A DNA stretch of 64,000 nucleotides, from assembly GCF_011075055.1 (NCBI RefSeq), contig NC_058140.1, forward strand, positions 15,501,945-15,565,944, given 5' to 3'. The translations under genes were made by a program, and so were the position numbers. The first letter of the stretch is position 1. Each line of letters starts with the position of its first letter. Shown here one piece after another: positions 12,689 to 24,958 of this stretch. Source of the stretch: Mangifera indica. Taxonomy: Eukaryota > Streptophyta > Magnoliopsida > Sapindales > Anacardiaceae. Below the pieces are notes generated by a model. It had not been told where the DNA came from, did no database searches, and worked only from the letters and a program-made list of their open reading frames with translations.

Positions 12689-14111
12689 ATGGAACTTACA
12701 GATTTGCAACAAACCAGCAGCAGTAAGCAACCAAACAACAATAATTCTTCTTCTTCTTCAGAACCCCACCACCATCCTCATCCTCTTCTTCATCACCACC
12801 ACCACCACCATCTTCAACAACAACACTCTTCTTCTTCTTCTTCTTCTTCTCCTCAGATTGTGGTCCCTTCTTTTGATGGCACCACCACCACCAGATCAGC
12901 TCCTTTCATGGCCTCCATCTCCATCCAAGCTGGCCTCTCTGTTTCAGCTCCTCCTCCTCCTCCTTCTTCTTCTTCCTCTTCATCGTCCTCCTCCGTTGAC
13001 GCCTCTCTAGCCATCGCCACCAGATCTACTCCCCTTAATGATTCCTCCAAAAAGAATAAAAATTTAGTCGCAACTCCCACCACCATCACCACCACCGCAA
13101 CTACTTCTGCAACTACTGCCACAACAACAGCTGCAACCTCAACCACGGCGAACCCAGCTGTGAAACGATCAACAAAAGACCGGCACACGAAAGTGGACGG
13201 ACGAGGACGGAGGATAAGAATGCCGGCAACATGTGCAGCGAGGGTTTTTCAGTTGACTCGTGAGCTGGGACACAAATCTGATGGCGAAACCATTGAATGG
13301 TTACTGCAGCAAGCTGAGCATGCAATAATTGCAGCCACTGGGACGGGCACAATTCCAGCAAATTTTTCAACTTTGAATGTTTCTTTGAGGAGTAGTGGAT
13401 CTACTCTTTCAGCTCCTCCTTCAAAGTCTGCTCCTCATTCTTTTCACGGCGCTTTAGCTTTGGCTCATCATCCTCACTTTGAAGAAGGATTTCCACACAC
13501 GGCGTTGTTAGGGTTTCATCATCAGCAGCACCATCTGATGACGGCTGATCAGATAGCGGAAGCACTTCCAGCCGGAGAAGGGGCTGGAGGCGGAGGAGGA
13601 GACTCGAGTACTGAGAATTACATGAGGAAGCGGTTTAGAGAGGATTTGTTTAAAGAAGATAATCAGTCACAAAGTGAGAGTGGTGGAGGTGGCGGCGGAG
13701 GAGAATCGTCTTCAATTAACAAAGCCTTTAAAACTGGAAGTGGTTTACAATTATCAAAACAACAAGGAGAACCTTCAAACACTTTGCTTCGTTCATCGAA
13801 TATTTTACCGGCGACAGCCATGTGGGCCGTCACTCCTGCTCCCACCAGTGCAGCTGGAAGCACATTCTGGATGCTACCGATGACCGCCGGAGGGGGTGGA
13901 GCAGGCGTGTCCGGCGCCGGACCATCGGAACAACAACAAAACCAGCAGCATCAGATGTGGGCATTTCAATCAGCAACAGCAGCAGCTCCAGTATCTCCCA
14001 GCACAACACTTCAAGCGCCGCTACATTTCATGTCGAGATTCAATTTTCCGGGAAGTCTGGAGTTCCAAACGGGAAGAGGAAATCCATTACAATTGAATTC
14101 AATGGTAATTC

Positions 14112-14142
<31 letters not shown>

Positions 14143-14368
14143 GCAACCGTCTCAACATCTGGGCCTGGGAATAGCAGAATCAAATTTGGGAATGTTGGCA
14201 GCTCTAAACGCATACTCAAGAGGAAATTTAAACATGAATTCAGAGCAAAATAATCCAATGGAGCATCAACACCATCACCACCATCATCATCATCAACATC
14301 AGCATCAGCATCAGCCTCAGGGGACTGATGACAGTGGAGATGATCAGGATCCAAATACTTCTCAATGA
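12689..14368 (+). CDS. TCP14: Class I TCP transcription factor, TCP14/TCP15-like
   Basis: Intronless 559-aa nuclear DNA-binding protein. The TCP basic helix-loop-helix domain lies at about residues 159-215: [20 protein letters not shown], then the helices ending in WLLQQAE. It is followed by the [14 protein letters not shown] segment typical of class I factors. Class I TCPs bind GCCCR/site II elements and promote growth, germination and cell-cycle genes. Outside the domain the protein is mostly low complexity: Ser and His runs (about 18-54), Ser (93-102), Thr/Ala (129-154), Gly (about 300-335), a poly-Gln tract from CAA repeats (about 474-486), and a C-terminal His/Gln tail. It is longer than Arabidopsis TCP14, largely because of these tracts. 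One oddity is His211, where relatives usually have Pro after QQAE. The shape of the post-domain sequence favours TCP14/15 over TCP8 or TCP20; which of the two is uncertain. Confidence 0.93.
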
Positions 14369-15028
14369 GGACGATTATTTGAAATCTGGGTTAGTAAATT
14401 AAATGCTCTTAATTTGATGAAAAAAAATATTTGACCTGGGTTTGGTTCATAGGAGATGGTAGAAATATTGTTGGGTTTGTTTTTGCAGATTTGGTGAAGT
14501 TGAAGTTGAATTTGTGATGCTTGAAAAAATAATATATTTTCATGGAGTGATTCATCTGAGGAGAGACATTCCTCCTAGCTAGTTGCATTAATTTTAGTAA
14601 TTTTATTTTGATTTTTAATTTGGGAATTTGTCTAGATCGATGCAGAGGGACAAGTTTGAGATGTAAGATGTTAGTTTTGTCCAAAGGGACTTTGAAAGGG
14701 AACGTAGATTTAGAGGAGAGCTTGTATAGGAGGATATTTGTTTGTGTTATTATTATTATTACTAGTATTTTATCATTTGCTTTGTTTGTAAGGGGAAAAA
14801 AAAAAAAAGCAAAAGGAATTGAGAAGAAAAAAACTCAATTATTTTTGTCATTTTTTTCTCATTTTCCTACTTCCTTCTTCCAAAAATATTATTTTTCTCT
14901 CATTAAAAATTTTACCCATTGAGAGGCAAATAACAAATATTACTTTCAAAAATGCAAAAAATCACCTATGAAATATCAATTTAATAATTATTATTGGTCC
15001 AAAATGAGAATAATAACTCGGTGATGTA
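14369..15028. other. TCP gene 3' UTR and AT-rich flank
   Basis: Sequence following the TCP stop codon. It includes TTG-rich and poly-A stretches that probably form the 3' UTR and polyadenylation region up to about 14.9 kb. The open frame at 14608-14922 is low complexity and has no recognisable domain. Confidence 0.5.
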
Positions 15029-15455
15029 TAGGAATAGATACAAATCGAGTTCAATATGAATACCCTTTAGCTCGATTAAAAAATAGTTTAGTTCGAATTT
15101 GTCAAGCCAATATTAAAGGTAGTTCAAGTTTGATTCGAATAAAAATGATTTAATTCGAATTTGACTATAATATAAGACTCAGATTTATGGTTTAAATTCG
15201 TAACTCATTGATAAAACAACATTATTTAAAAATTACTCAATATAATTTGAACCAAGCCACAAGTCAAGTTCGAACAGAATCGAATCATCTATCTAGTTTG
15301 TGAGCCAAATCAAATCGAACTCTCTCTAACTCGAATTTGATTTGATTTCAAAATGAGCCGAATCTCTTCACTTAAACTTGATTTATATTCAAAATAAATA
15401 AATTCAAATTGAGTTTAATAAAACTAAACTGACTTTTGAACTTGAGCTAGCTCTA
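15029..15455. mobile_element. Degenerate hAT-like MITE, TCGAATTTGA-rich
   Basis: A block full of variants of TCGAATTTGA/TCAAGTTCGA, starting TAGGAATAGATACAAATCGAG and ending TTGAGCTAGCTCTA. Composition and layout match the block at 62553-62886 and, more loosely, the clear hAT MITE at 57943-58268. I cannot find a convincing target-site duplication, so the boundaries are approximate and the class is inferred. Confidence 0.4.
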
Positions 15456-15833
15456 AGGGTATTCAAAACCAGTTAACCACACCGGTTTGTCAATTGTTTG
15501 AATCGAACCGATTTAAAGATTAATTGATTTTGAACCAAACCAAAAATACTAATTAATTGAAGCGAATTTTCAGTTAAATAATTTTTGAACATAATTTAAA
15601 AAATTATTATATTTTCTAATTTTTTTGAAAATATATTCAATATTTTAAAAACCAGTTTAGTTTAGTTAACCAATTTTAAAAATTAAAATAACCAATAATT
15701 GAATCAAAAAATTAATTTTTTTATATTTTTGAAGCAATATCTAAATTGATTTTTTAAATAACCTTTTTTTTAATTCAACTTTTAATTTAATAATTAATTA
15801 AATTTGATTATCGGGTAATATTTAACACCCCTG
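15454..15833. mobile_element. hAT-like MITE (380 bp)
   Basis: Left end TAAGGGTATTCAAAACC and right end TTAACACCCCTG form an imperfect inverted terminal repeat of the (T/C)AGGGGTGTT type. The flanks are GCTAGCTC (15446-15453) and GCTAGATC (15834-15841), an 8-bp target duplication with one mismatch, as expected for hAT elements. The interior contains AACCGGTT-like and CAGTTAACC repeats and no coding capacity. Confidence 0.65.
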
Positions 15834-18800
15834 GCTAGATCGCTTGGGTCTCGCCCAAGTTCATAAATATACAAAAAAGTGCCAAGTCTAGTCATTCCTA
15901 AAATAATAGATAATTCAGTTTGGTTTTTTACCTTCTGCCACTTCTGGCACTACTTTTTTTTTTTTTTTTTACTTTTTAAAGTATGAATTTTATATATTAT
16001 CTTAAATAAATAAATAAATATAAAAACAGAAGCAGTAATAAGTATTAATTATGTCTGTTTGGGATGCTTTTTTAATTGTTTGATAGATATCCCTTGAGCA
16101 GCCCCACTTCCCTGAAAGACTCCCTGATTTCCGGGGAGTTTATTTTTTACTTTTAACTGTCGTAAAAAAAAAAAACAAAATTTTTATTTCTCAATGTTAG
16201 AGGAGAGTAAAAAAAAAAATATATGTTAAATTAAAACTATTAATAAATAATGTAAAGATGTGAAAGGAAAATAATTAATTGAGAAGTAAATAAATTAACA
16301 AGAAGAAATTGGCTGGGTTGCTTTGCTTGCTGGGTCAAGGCGATTAGTTTGTTTTTTTCTCAGTTGTTTTGCAGGCATTGAGAAGTGACTTTTGTTTTGA
16401 CTCGTGCAGTCAATTCTGATGACTTTTCTTGTTTTCATTGTTCAAAAATTAAGACTTCTCATTTACTCCCTTGCTTTTTACATATGTTCTTTTTACCCTC
16501 TCCTCTTTTTTGTTTCCTAATTCTCACCCAATTTACGCTGGGGGAAAAATTAACAAAAAAATACAATAAAACTAAACATATATATTTTTAGTATATAATT
16601 GAATAGACAAATGATGTGTTATTATATGATTAGATGATTTTAAATTAAAAATTAAAAAATATTCAATTATATTATGATATATCATCTGAATATTCAAAAT
16701 ATGTATAAAAAAATATATACACATAATATTATTTGAATAAATATACATTGTGACCATATGAAAAGCAATCTTCTAGTCTCCATAATTGCATTTTATTAGT
16801 ACCAAACATATATAGAATTTTATCTTTAATATTCTTTTTTTTTTTTGAATTTCCGATTCATATAAATATAAAGATAGATTACATAAGTTCATGAAGGATC
16901 TCGAAGTATCTATAAAGAGTAAAAGAATAATAAAGGGTACCTAATAAAGATTACAAAGAATCAAATATTATTATGGGGACAAAAGAAGAGAAACCAAAAT
17001 ATAAAGTGGAACAATATTTGATAAACCTAAAAGGTATTCTTTATATAAAGCTAACTTAGAGAATAGCATATGCTTTATCTAGTTTAGCTTATGTCAACTT
17101 TAATTATTATAATGCTACATTAAAGGTTGGATTTGCTTCAATACCCAATTGAGGATATGTTCTTAACTTGGATTCTTTTGCTATTCTAGGATTGAGTCCC
17201 ATTCCTTTCCGGAATTTGTATAGTGGGTTCTCTTAACCTATTATATTTTATCCTCGTTTTGTTGTTTTGCTTCTCTTTTTAGGCTCGAGGAGGAATATTG
17301 ATGGTGTAAAGATAGATTACGCATATTTTTCCATTTTGTGATTTATTCTATTGAATGTTCATATAAGTATTGATTTGAATAATTATACATTCATTGATTC
17401 ATTAATTTACTAGTTTTATGTGCATCAATATTTTTTTTATTTTCTTTTTCGGCAATTTTATAGAGTGAAATACATTTTAAATTAATCCATTATATATCTT
17501 CATTTCACAACAAGAAGAATTTGATGATAAATGTAAAATTATTGTCTCAAAAAATCAATTTTTGTGACAAAATTTGCATTGTCATACCACACTATTAAAA
17601 AATAAATTACAAAAATATTAATATTTTTAGTGAAACATTTGATTTCATTGCTTTTGTCTCCAATGAATTCAATTTTTAACTCAAAATATATATTCATTTT
17701 CTTAGTAAGTCATCAACATGGAATCCTCTTTTACTAGGATCCCTAAATTGTGTTATTTAGAAAGAACCAAATTCATGCAAGTGTCATAAAAATTTGTTAT
17801 AGACTTTTATCAAATTTCAAAAATAATTAAAACATATGGGTCTCACTAAAATCAGGTAAAACATTAGGGTACAATTTTTTATTAGAGACAAGATACTACT
17901 TTCACACATTCTCCGTAATAAAAATTGTTATTAATTGAATATATATAAAAATAATCTTCCATTGCTCCGCTATTTGCGCAATAAAAAGCTAAAATTTGAA
18001 ATTGATTTACTGATAAATAAAATAAAAACTCTAAAAATAAAATAATAATTATGTATAAATATTTTTTATACATAAATAATATGTTATTATATCATTGAAC
18101 GATTTTAAATTAAAGATAAAATAATATCTAATTATATAATTATATATTATCTGTGTATCGAAAAAATATATATATATAAAAAAGTGTTACAATTCATCCT
18201 TAAGATTTGAGTAGAAAAGGGTACTATAGTAAAGTGATTAATTCTTTTGGGTGCCATTTTTAATCATCCAAAACAATTGGCTGCATTGAAACTTTGTACA
18301 TGGAGAAGGAATTTGTTATAATTTTATAAACAAAGGAAAATTGAACTTTTATAAAGTATTATTTTTATCAGATTCGACCCATAAATAAATAATATTATTT
18401 TTAAATTAATTTATGCAACACATTTTGGGCCATTGCGATGATGTGGAATGAAGGGCTAGGATTGAATTGTTTGAAGCGGGAATGATCACGGTGGTGTTTC
18501 TGTTTGGGAAAATGGAGGGCCAGGATTGATTTGTTTGTTAGCGTGTAATTGGGGAATACGCGTTTCACGTGCACCAATGATTAGAGTAGTAAGTGCGTTT
18601 TTGGTTGTAAAGGAAAAAGCGCGTGGAATTTCACATGCATCTAAATATTATTTTAAAAGTTTTTCTTGGAGTCTTTTGTATCTTTTTCTGAATTAATTTT
18701 GAAATGTGAAATTAAAAAATAAAATTGATTTTTTGTTGAATAATTAAATATTTTCAAGGCAAAATTTATTCTTATTTTATGGTGTGGTGACCTTTTACCT

Positions 18801-19780
18801 ATAATGAATCATGATTAGCTTACTAATCTGACGTCTATTTTTTTATGATTGAACTTTTTTCACAAACATGATTAGTCACACCTCTCTCATCATAACCTTA
18901 TTCTTGATTTGATATCTTAATTTGGTCTATACAATAACGACAAATTTAATGTACATAATATCAAGAAATTCAGAAATATTTGATGAATTATATATGTAAT
19001 GACATAAATGGATGCAAAATTTAATTTATTTAGAGAAATATTTTCTCCCATAAATTTCATAATATTACCCATTGGCCTCCCTTTGGTCTCCTCATTCATT
19101 GAATATTACACTTTTTTTTTTTTTTTGGGTTTGGTGTCCCAATGCCTCCGGAGGAGGTAATGTTGTTGTTCAGATACCATTGGTGAGAGCTTACAATTTT
19201 CTGGCAAAAACATTCTAAGGACATTATCCCATGGTTAAGTTTCTAAAAGAGTAATACTTCTACACAACTTGATGCGGGTAACAGTTTATAGAATAACTTT
19301 GAAGTGAGAAAAAAATTAAACAATCACCTCATCTAATAACAAACTGCTGCATTAGTTTGTACAGATAAATTAATGAGATTTAATTGTACACATAATTTTA
19401 TTTATTCCTAGAAATGAGCATCAAAGATATGTGAGAGTTAAATTTTGGGATATTAACACTTTGCAATTGCTCAGGATTGTATTATGTACAAATACTATAC
19501 AGTGCCACAGGTTATGGTTTATCTTTTTTCACAATTTTGCTTAGCTTACATGAACTTTCAGCACTAACTCTTGGAGCATCAGAGATCAGAGATTATTATA
19601 ATACACCCATTGCTATCCTCCTGTTGAATAGAAGTGACTTGGTGGATTGAGCATTTGATTTGAACCTGATATGATTGACATGTTGAATAAGTATGCAATA
19701 ATTCTCATTTCATGTAAGCTTACAGAAACTTCAACATTCAACAGACTTAATTGACTTACATTGCATAAATTAGGTAACCA
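15834..19780. other. AT-rich intergenic DNA, 3' side of EI24 gene
   Basis: About 3.9 kb without a supported gene. A 13-bp direct repeat, AAAGATAGATTAC, occurs at 16870 and again at 17308, the second just after a purine-rich stretch (GCTCGAGGAGGAAT). This could mark an eroded LTR-type element but there is no coding sequence or primer site to support it. Two similar 25-bp segments (GGGCTAGGATTGAATTGTTTGA near 18453, GGGCCAGGATTGATTTGTTTG near 18514) suggest a small tandem duplication. From about 19.4 kb on the sequence probably belongs to the EI24 3' UTR. Confidence 0.5.
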
Positions 19781-22700
19781 TCAAGACAGCTTTTTAGAGA
19801 GTGTGCCTTCTTGCTTCAGTTTACCACATTCAAGGTGGAAGTGGAAGAACGACAAGATTCTCAGCCTACAAATCAACAACAGCCAGCAACATTAGCCTCT
19901 ACTGATAATGTTAATAGAACAAGTTCCAAGAGATCATGAAACCTAGATATATTAAGTCACTTTTGCCACCAGCTATCATAACAAGAAGAAAAATTAATTA
20001 TTCACTGTAACATGGAAATCCATTGGAAATGGTAGTCGCCATAGAAACCATGAAAAGCTGGTCAAAGTGAGGCACATAAAATAAATTTATGATGCTTGAC
20101 GATGCCTTCTGCAAGTTTATCAAATGAATCAATGTGAAGTTAATGTCCTGTGAGCGATATATAGTATTCGTTATAGCTTACGACAAAGTATCTGCAGCAT
20201 AAAATATTGGAAGCCTCCCCAATCCGGCACCTTTCCATTCTCTTCTTCTTAAGGAAATATAATCCTCTGCCCTAGAGCCTGTTGCAGTAAGAACAAACTG
20301 AAAGATGCATCCGTCAGTAAAATAAATATAATCAATACAGATCAACTTTACCAAAAACAAAGAAGAAACTGGTTAATAAAAAGTTTTACCAATGGAAAGA
20401 GTATGGCCATGACTCCATAGCTCACAAGAGGTGAGAAAAAGAAAATAGCAAGAACACAAGGGCTTCCTGCAATGTCATTAAAGAGATTAGTACTATTGCA
20501 TATGTCATCATAATCATGAATATAAGAATAATGCAAAAAGCCACTTATAACATGTTAATAAGATCATTAGACATATAACATATTCAGACGCCCCACTCAG
20601 ATCAATCTTTCCCACAATTATTCACTTCTTCTGGTGATGTCAGCTTCTCTAAAAGCACCATTATAAACATCAACTTCATAGTTAAATATGAATGATTATA
20701 GACCCTTTAAAATGGTGGGAGTGAGCACAACATGGACAATATGGTGGAAACTACTGCATACAATGTCAATCTCACACAATTTAGCCACAATGCATGAAGC
20801 TTATTTGGTCAATCTCACTTTCTTAATAGTTAAGCCTCATTATTATAGAGTCTCAAATAATGCTATAGGAATTGGGGGAGCTGCAACAGCCAGTAAAAAA
20901 ATAGTCATACGAATCTACAGAAATAAATTGTTATGTGAAATTCATTAGGATTCCAAAAGAGTAAAAAAAAATCCCATGAAACAAGTAAAATATATAATAC
21001 CAAAACCAGCAAAAAATGCCCAGTTTGATTCAAAAAAGTCAAGCCTTTTGTCCAGACCCACTTCAGAAAAGTTCCACTTGTACCTAAGAAGTGCAAAAGC
21101 TGAATCAACAATTATCCAGTTAAGAGAAACTACAAAAACAAAACAGCAGTTACAGATTCACTACATACTCAAAACAGTAATAGGCATACAGCCAAGCTAG
21201 AAGTAGGAAATTAATTGCCTTTCCAATGTAGGGTATAAATCCCGTTGCATAAACCTGCATACAGTTCAAAAGACTATGACGACTGCCATCAAAAAGATAA
21301 TTTTTGCAAATCAATAGCACACTATATCTGTTGAAAGAAGTATGGGGTATATGAACACAGGAATAATATAGACTAAGACCAACATTATATTATTGAAGTT
21401 AAAAAAGGAAAAGGTAAAATTTATATAGTAAAACATATCTCACCTCCAAAAAGAAGAAGCTTAAAAGAAGCACTGAGTACACTTGTTCACCTATACCAAT
21501 CATGATACTGCAGAAAAAATAATCCAAAAAGTGAACTCTATCCGCTGTAGGGAAAACATAGTTGCTTATTCGACAATAAATGCCAGTAACCAACAGTACC
21601 CTCCAAGGTCAATTGATCTATCTTTCTGGTCTGCATTTTGTGAGGTCTCTTTTTGTCTTGATGGTTCTGGTACAGTCTGCATTGATCTTCCCATTGCAGC
21701 AAACCCATACTTAGCGATGTCATTGTACCTAGATAATTACAATTTTTTTAAAATAGAGATTTTGACTAAAAGAATATCATAGAAATAAATGGTAAACATC
21801 ACATAACACATGCATTCACAGAATAGGAAAACATAGAAGGCAGAAATAAATAGTAGATCAAATACTCCAATATCCAGCCCCCTTACTAATTATGATGTCA
21901 CAACCTAGAAGCAAAGTTAAAATACTCCCATTGACAGATTATTTGATCTCAAAAAATAAGGATTATAATATACATTTTCCTTCAAGATACAACACAGAGA
22001 AGGTTTACAAAAAGTATATTGACTGAAATATAGGTCATAAAATATGGCAAATAAACTGGTCATAATGATTCACAATTTAAAAAATATATATATATAAAAG
22101 TAAATTTTGAATGAAAGTTTGAGTAATATATATCAATGCATCTTGCATATTTGATCCCCCATAAAGAAACAACCATATGTAAATTTTAAATGATCAATGC
22201 TTGAGCAAAAAATGTGAAGCCCAAATAAGATATAATTATCATAGCCCCTTTAATCAAAATAATACAAAGATGTGGAACCTTGGTGAAATTTACAAGCTGA
22301 ACGTGAATTAGAACATACAAAATAGTAGCATAAGGTCTTTAGTAGCTAATTTGCCTTCTTCCCTTCTCCTTATATCGGAGTACCTAATCCTGGTGGTTAC
22401 CTTGTACCCGAAGGGGGTCATGGGGTATAATTATTGGTCAAGGGGCACATTAGCAGACAGTCTCACTTTCTCTCTCCACTTCCCTAAGAATGGCTACAAC
22501 TTGCCACCCATATTGATTTTAGGCCCTAAGGCCACTTCACTGAATTGGGTTGGAGTTAAGTTACTTAAGGCTAGTCGTCATCCATTATTGATTTAATTTA
22601 GCCTTTATATTTTGTGCCCAACATAAGCCCCTCAAATCCCTGATTATCACATGAATTTAGGGATTTTGATTTGAGCTATCTTTGGAATCATATTTGAATT

Positions 22701-24958
22701 TTGAAATTCTTTTGAATGAAATTGATCATGTGCACTTCTCATTAATTGATGAAGATTAATCACGTGCACTTCTCAAAATCTCATGATATTAACCATTTGG
22801 TAATTCTTTATAAATATACCAGCATGCAACCCAACCCTTTATTTACAGAGTTAAGGGGTGAAGATTAATCATGTGCACTTCCCAACATCTCATGATATTT
22901 TACAATACTGTGATAAATGATTTTTTTATCAATGTATTCATATTTATTAAATAAATTATCAGATAAAAGTGAGAGTGGTGGCTTGTATTTGTATCAATAG
23001 TTAGTGTGTTAAAGACTGTTTTAGTCAGGAGTCCTCAAATATCTAACGATTAGGTTTCAGTAGGAATACTATTATTTTTTTTCAATGTACGAATATAACT
23101 TAAAACACAAAAAAAAATATGATAATCTACACTAAATTCTTTATTATAGTAAGCTAGGTGAATCAAAGAAGATAATCTACTAATCTACACTTTAACAAAT
23201 GAAGGTAAAAATCAAATGTAAAACATACCACATAGTACTAAGAATAATGCTGAAAACGTACAGTGGGTAAAACCAAAATACCTGCAATTCATGAAACAAT
23301 TAATAACCTTACCTGATGCCAATTGAATAAGTGAGTACAACTAGTAGTGTGCTCCAGGAATGAGAATTATATACTTATATGATAATAAATATAGAACAAA
23401 GCTATAGATCAACAATGAACCATCCATAATTAAACGCAACATCTGGAAGTTCAAAAAACGCCAAGAGCTGAAATTTTACCATAGCCATGAAACTCAACTA
23501 ACTTCAGATAATTTTTTGAAAAATGCATGTTTATCCATAACCCACCATAAAATTAATTGAATAGCATAGAAGTAGTCATGGAGAAACTAATTAAATGGTC
23601 TTTAAAAATTTTAAAAGTGTGAGAACATGAAGCAATTGACAAGATAAATATGTTGTACTTACATAAAGGAGTTGTATGAGTGCAAGACGTAAGAATGAAT
23701 AAAGCTTTATAATACCACCATGAGAGCAAAGTTCTTGAGAACTAAACTTCGAGCAATTATCAGGTAATATCCACAGCAATGTAGGGGTTACAACAGAGTA
23801 CAGGACAAATATACTGCATGGTAGTTACAATTGTAAGAATAATTAGATCATGATATTGTTCATAACATGATTCAAATAGCATTGATCATCAACAAGTGAG
23901 AGCACTGATTGATGACTAAGTATAAAAGAATACACACAAAAAAGTTGCATGAATATAAAGAGCACAACTAATAAATTGAGGTGAAGTAACTTTACATATG
24001 TGGTAGTGACCAAAATTACAAAGAGAATGAGCTAAATGTTATGGGCCCAAAGTTGAAACTCCTGCTCATAAAACTGAACATTCATAAGTCAACCAGTACT
24101 GCACATGGAGTGAACACACAAATGTGACCAGTTGCAGAAAGGAATGGAGGGAAGAATCAATCCATTGATAAGAGAGAAGGAAAAGCTATCCCTCTTGAGC
24201 TTAATAAAATCAATCCTCTCAAAAGAAAAAGGATTAACAAAATCTATTCAGAAAATTTATCCCATCATAATATTTTGCTTCTACATCAAAACAACAAGAT
24301 GGATAAAGAGATGCCCGCACCTACTCTTATCTTTTCACTCCAAACCAATCCTCTCCTATTTTTTTCTAATTTTATTAGATATCTCAGCTGCAAGAATTAA
24401 CTACAACATGAATTCTGAGTAAAAGTATCCGAATATTTTAAAAAAACTAATCTAATCAACACTCTAACTCAGCCTTAAGAAACAAAAAAATTAAACTAAA
24501 TAGTAAATTGCACTAGCAGTATCATCACTCTTAACTATATCCAATTACCATGAACTCAATATTTAATTCAAAGTAAAGCTTCTATTTTTACTAATTTTAA
24601 CGATCAATTTAAAAGTAATAATTCTACCACAAACAGCTAAAGTTTAAAAAAACAAAAAAACAATTGATCAAAAACCCAATTAAACTCTCTAATAAATTAA
24701 ATACCTTCCCAAGAAGATAAACCCATTCAAGAGAAAACACTGCCCCGTTCGAACCGTCAGCTTCCTCGACCTAAAACAACAAAACAAAAGTCAACAATTG
24801 AAGAAGAGTGAAATAAAACCGCTGTTCTTTATGCACAACCTGTGACAGAGAACGACGACTCTGTGGAGACAACAGGCTTCTCGGAAACCCTCGAGCCATA
24901 AAAGCAGAGCTTGTTTTGATTTCGATATCAGAAGATTCATTAACGTTGAAATTTCCAT
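19781..24958 (-). CDS. EI24: EI24 / etoposide-induced 2.4 homologue, multi-pass membrane protein
   Basis: Eleven exons on the minus strand encode 342 aa: 24840-24958, 24705-24770, 23663-23813, 23229-23281, 21600-21728, 21444-21507, 21169-21254, 21001-21083, 20390-20466, 20182-20297, 19781-19865. All introns are GT-AG and phases agree throughout. Recognisable conserved blocks are GFREACCLHR (24-33), SRKLTVRTGQCFLLNGFIFLG across exons 1-2, WFYPLYVFSIILSTMWYNDIA at exons 4-5, GFIPYIGKAINFLLLAWLYA in exon 7, and FEYKWNF at exons 7-8. Several hydrophobic segments predict an endoplasmic-reticulum multi-pass protein. In animals EI24 acts in autophagy and ER stress; the plant role is inferred from family. 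The start at 24958 is chosen because an alternative ATG at 24899 puts exon 2 in the wrong frame. The gene is divergent from the CMC4 gene. Intron 4 is long (1.5 kb) and repeat-bearing. Confidence 0.92.
22717..22899. repeat. Direct repeats around AATCACGTGCACTTC in EI24 intron 4
   Basis: A 40-bp unit, beginning GAAGATTAATCACGTGCACT and ending TCTCATGATATT, occurs at 22751-22790 and again with four differences at 22860-22899. A partial version (GATCATGTGCACTTCTCA) starts at about 22723. The surrounding 22.34-22.9 kb is less AT-rich than the rest of the intron and includes phrases such as CCCAACATAAGCCCCTCAAA, so it may be a transposon fragment. I cannot assign a class. Confidence 0.6.

Noticed and set aside
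12853..13370. Open frames antisense to the TCP gene (12853-13188, 13113-13370)
   Set aside because: They are mirror translations of the TCP repeats and DNA-binding domain, with low-complexity composition. The sense strand is fully explained by the TCP protein.
13822..14253. 143-codon alternative frame within the TCP gene
   Set aside because: An out-of-frame reading of the same CAA and CAG repeats. It starts inside the gene and has no domain.
24840..24899. Alternative EI24 start at 24899 (MARGFPRSLL reading)
   Set aside because: This frame enters exon 2 out of phase and loses the conserved RKLTVRTGQCFLLNGF block. The ATG at 24958 gives the family N-terminus and the correct phase.
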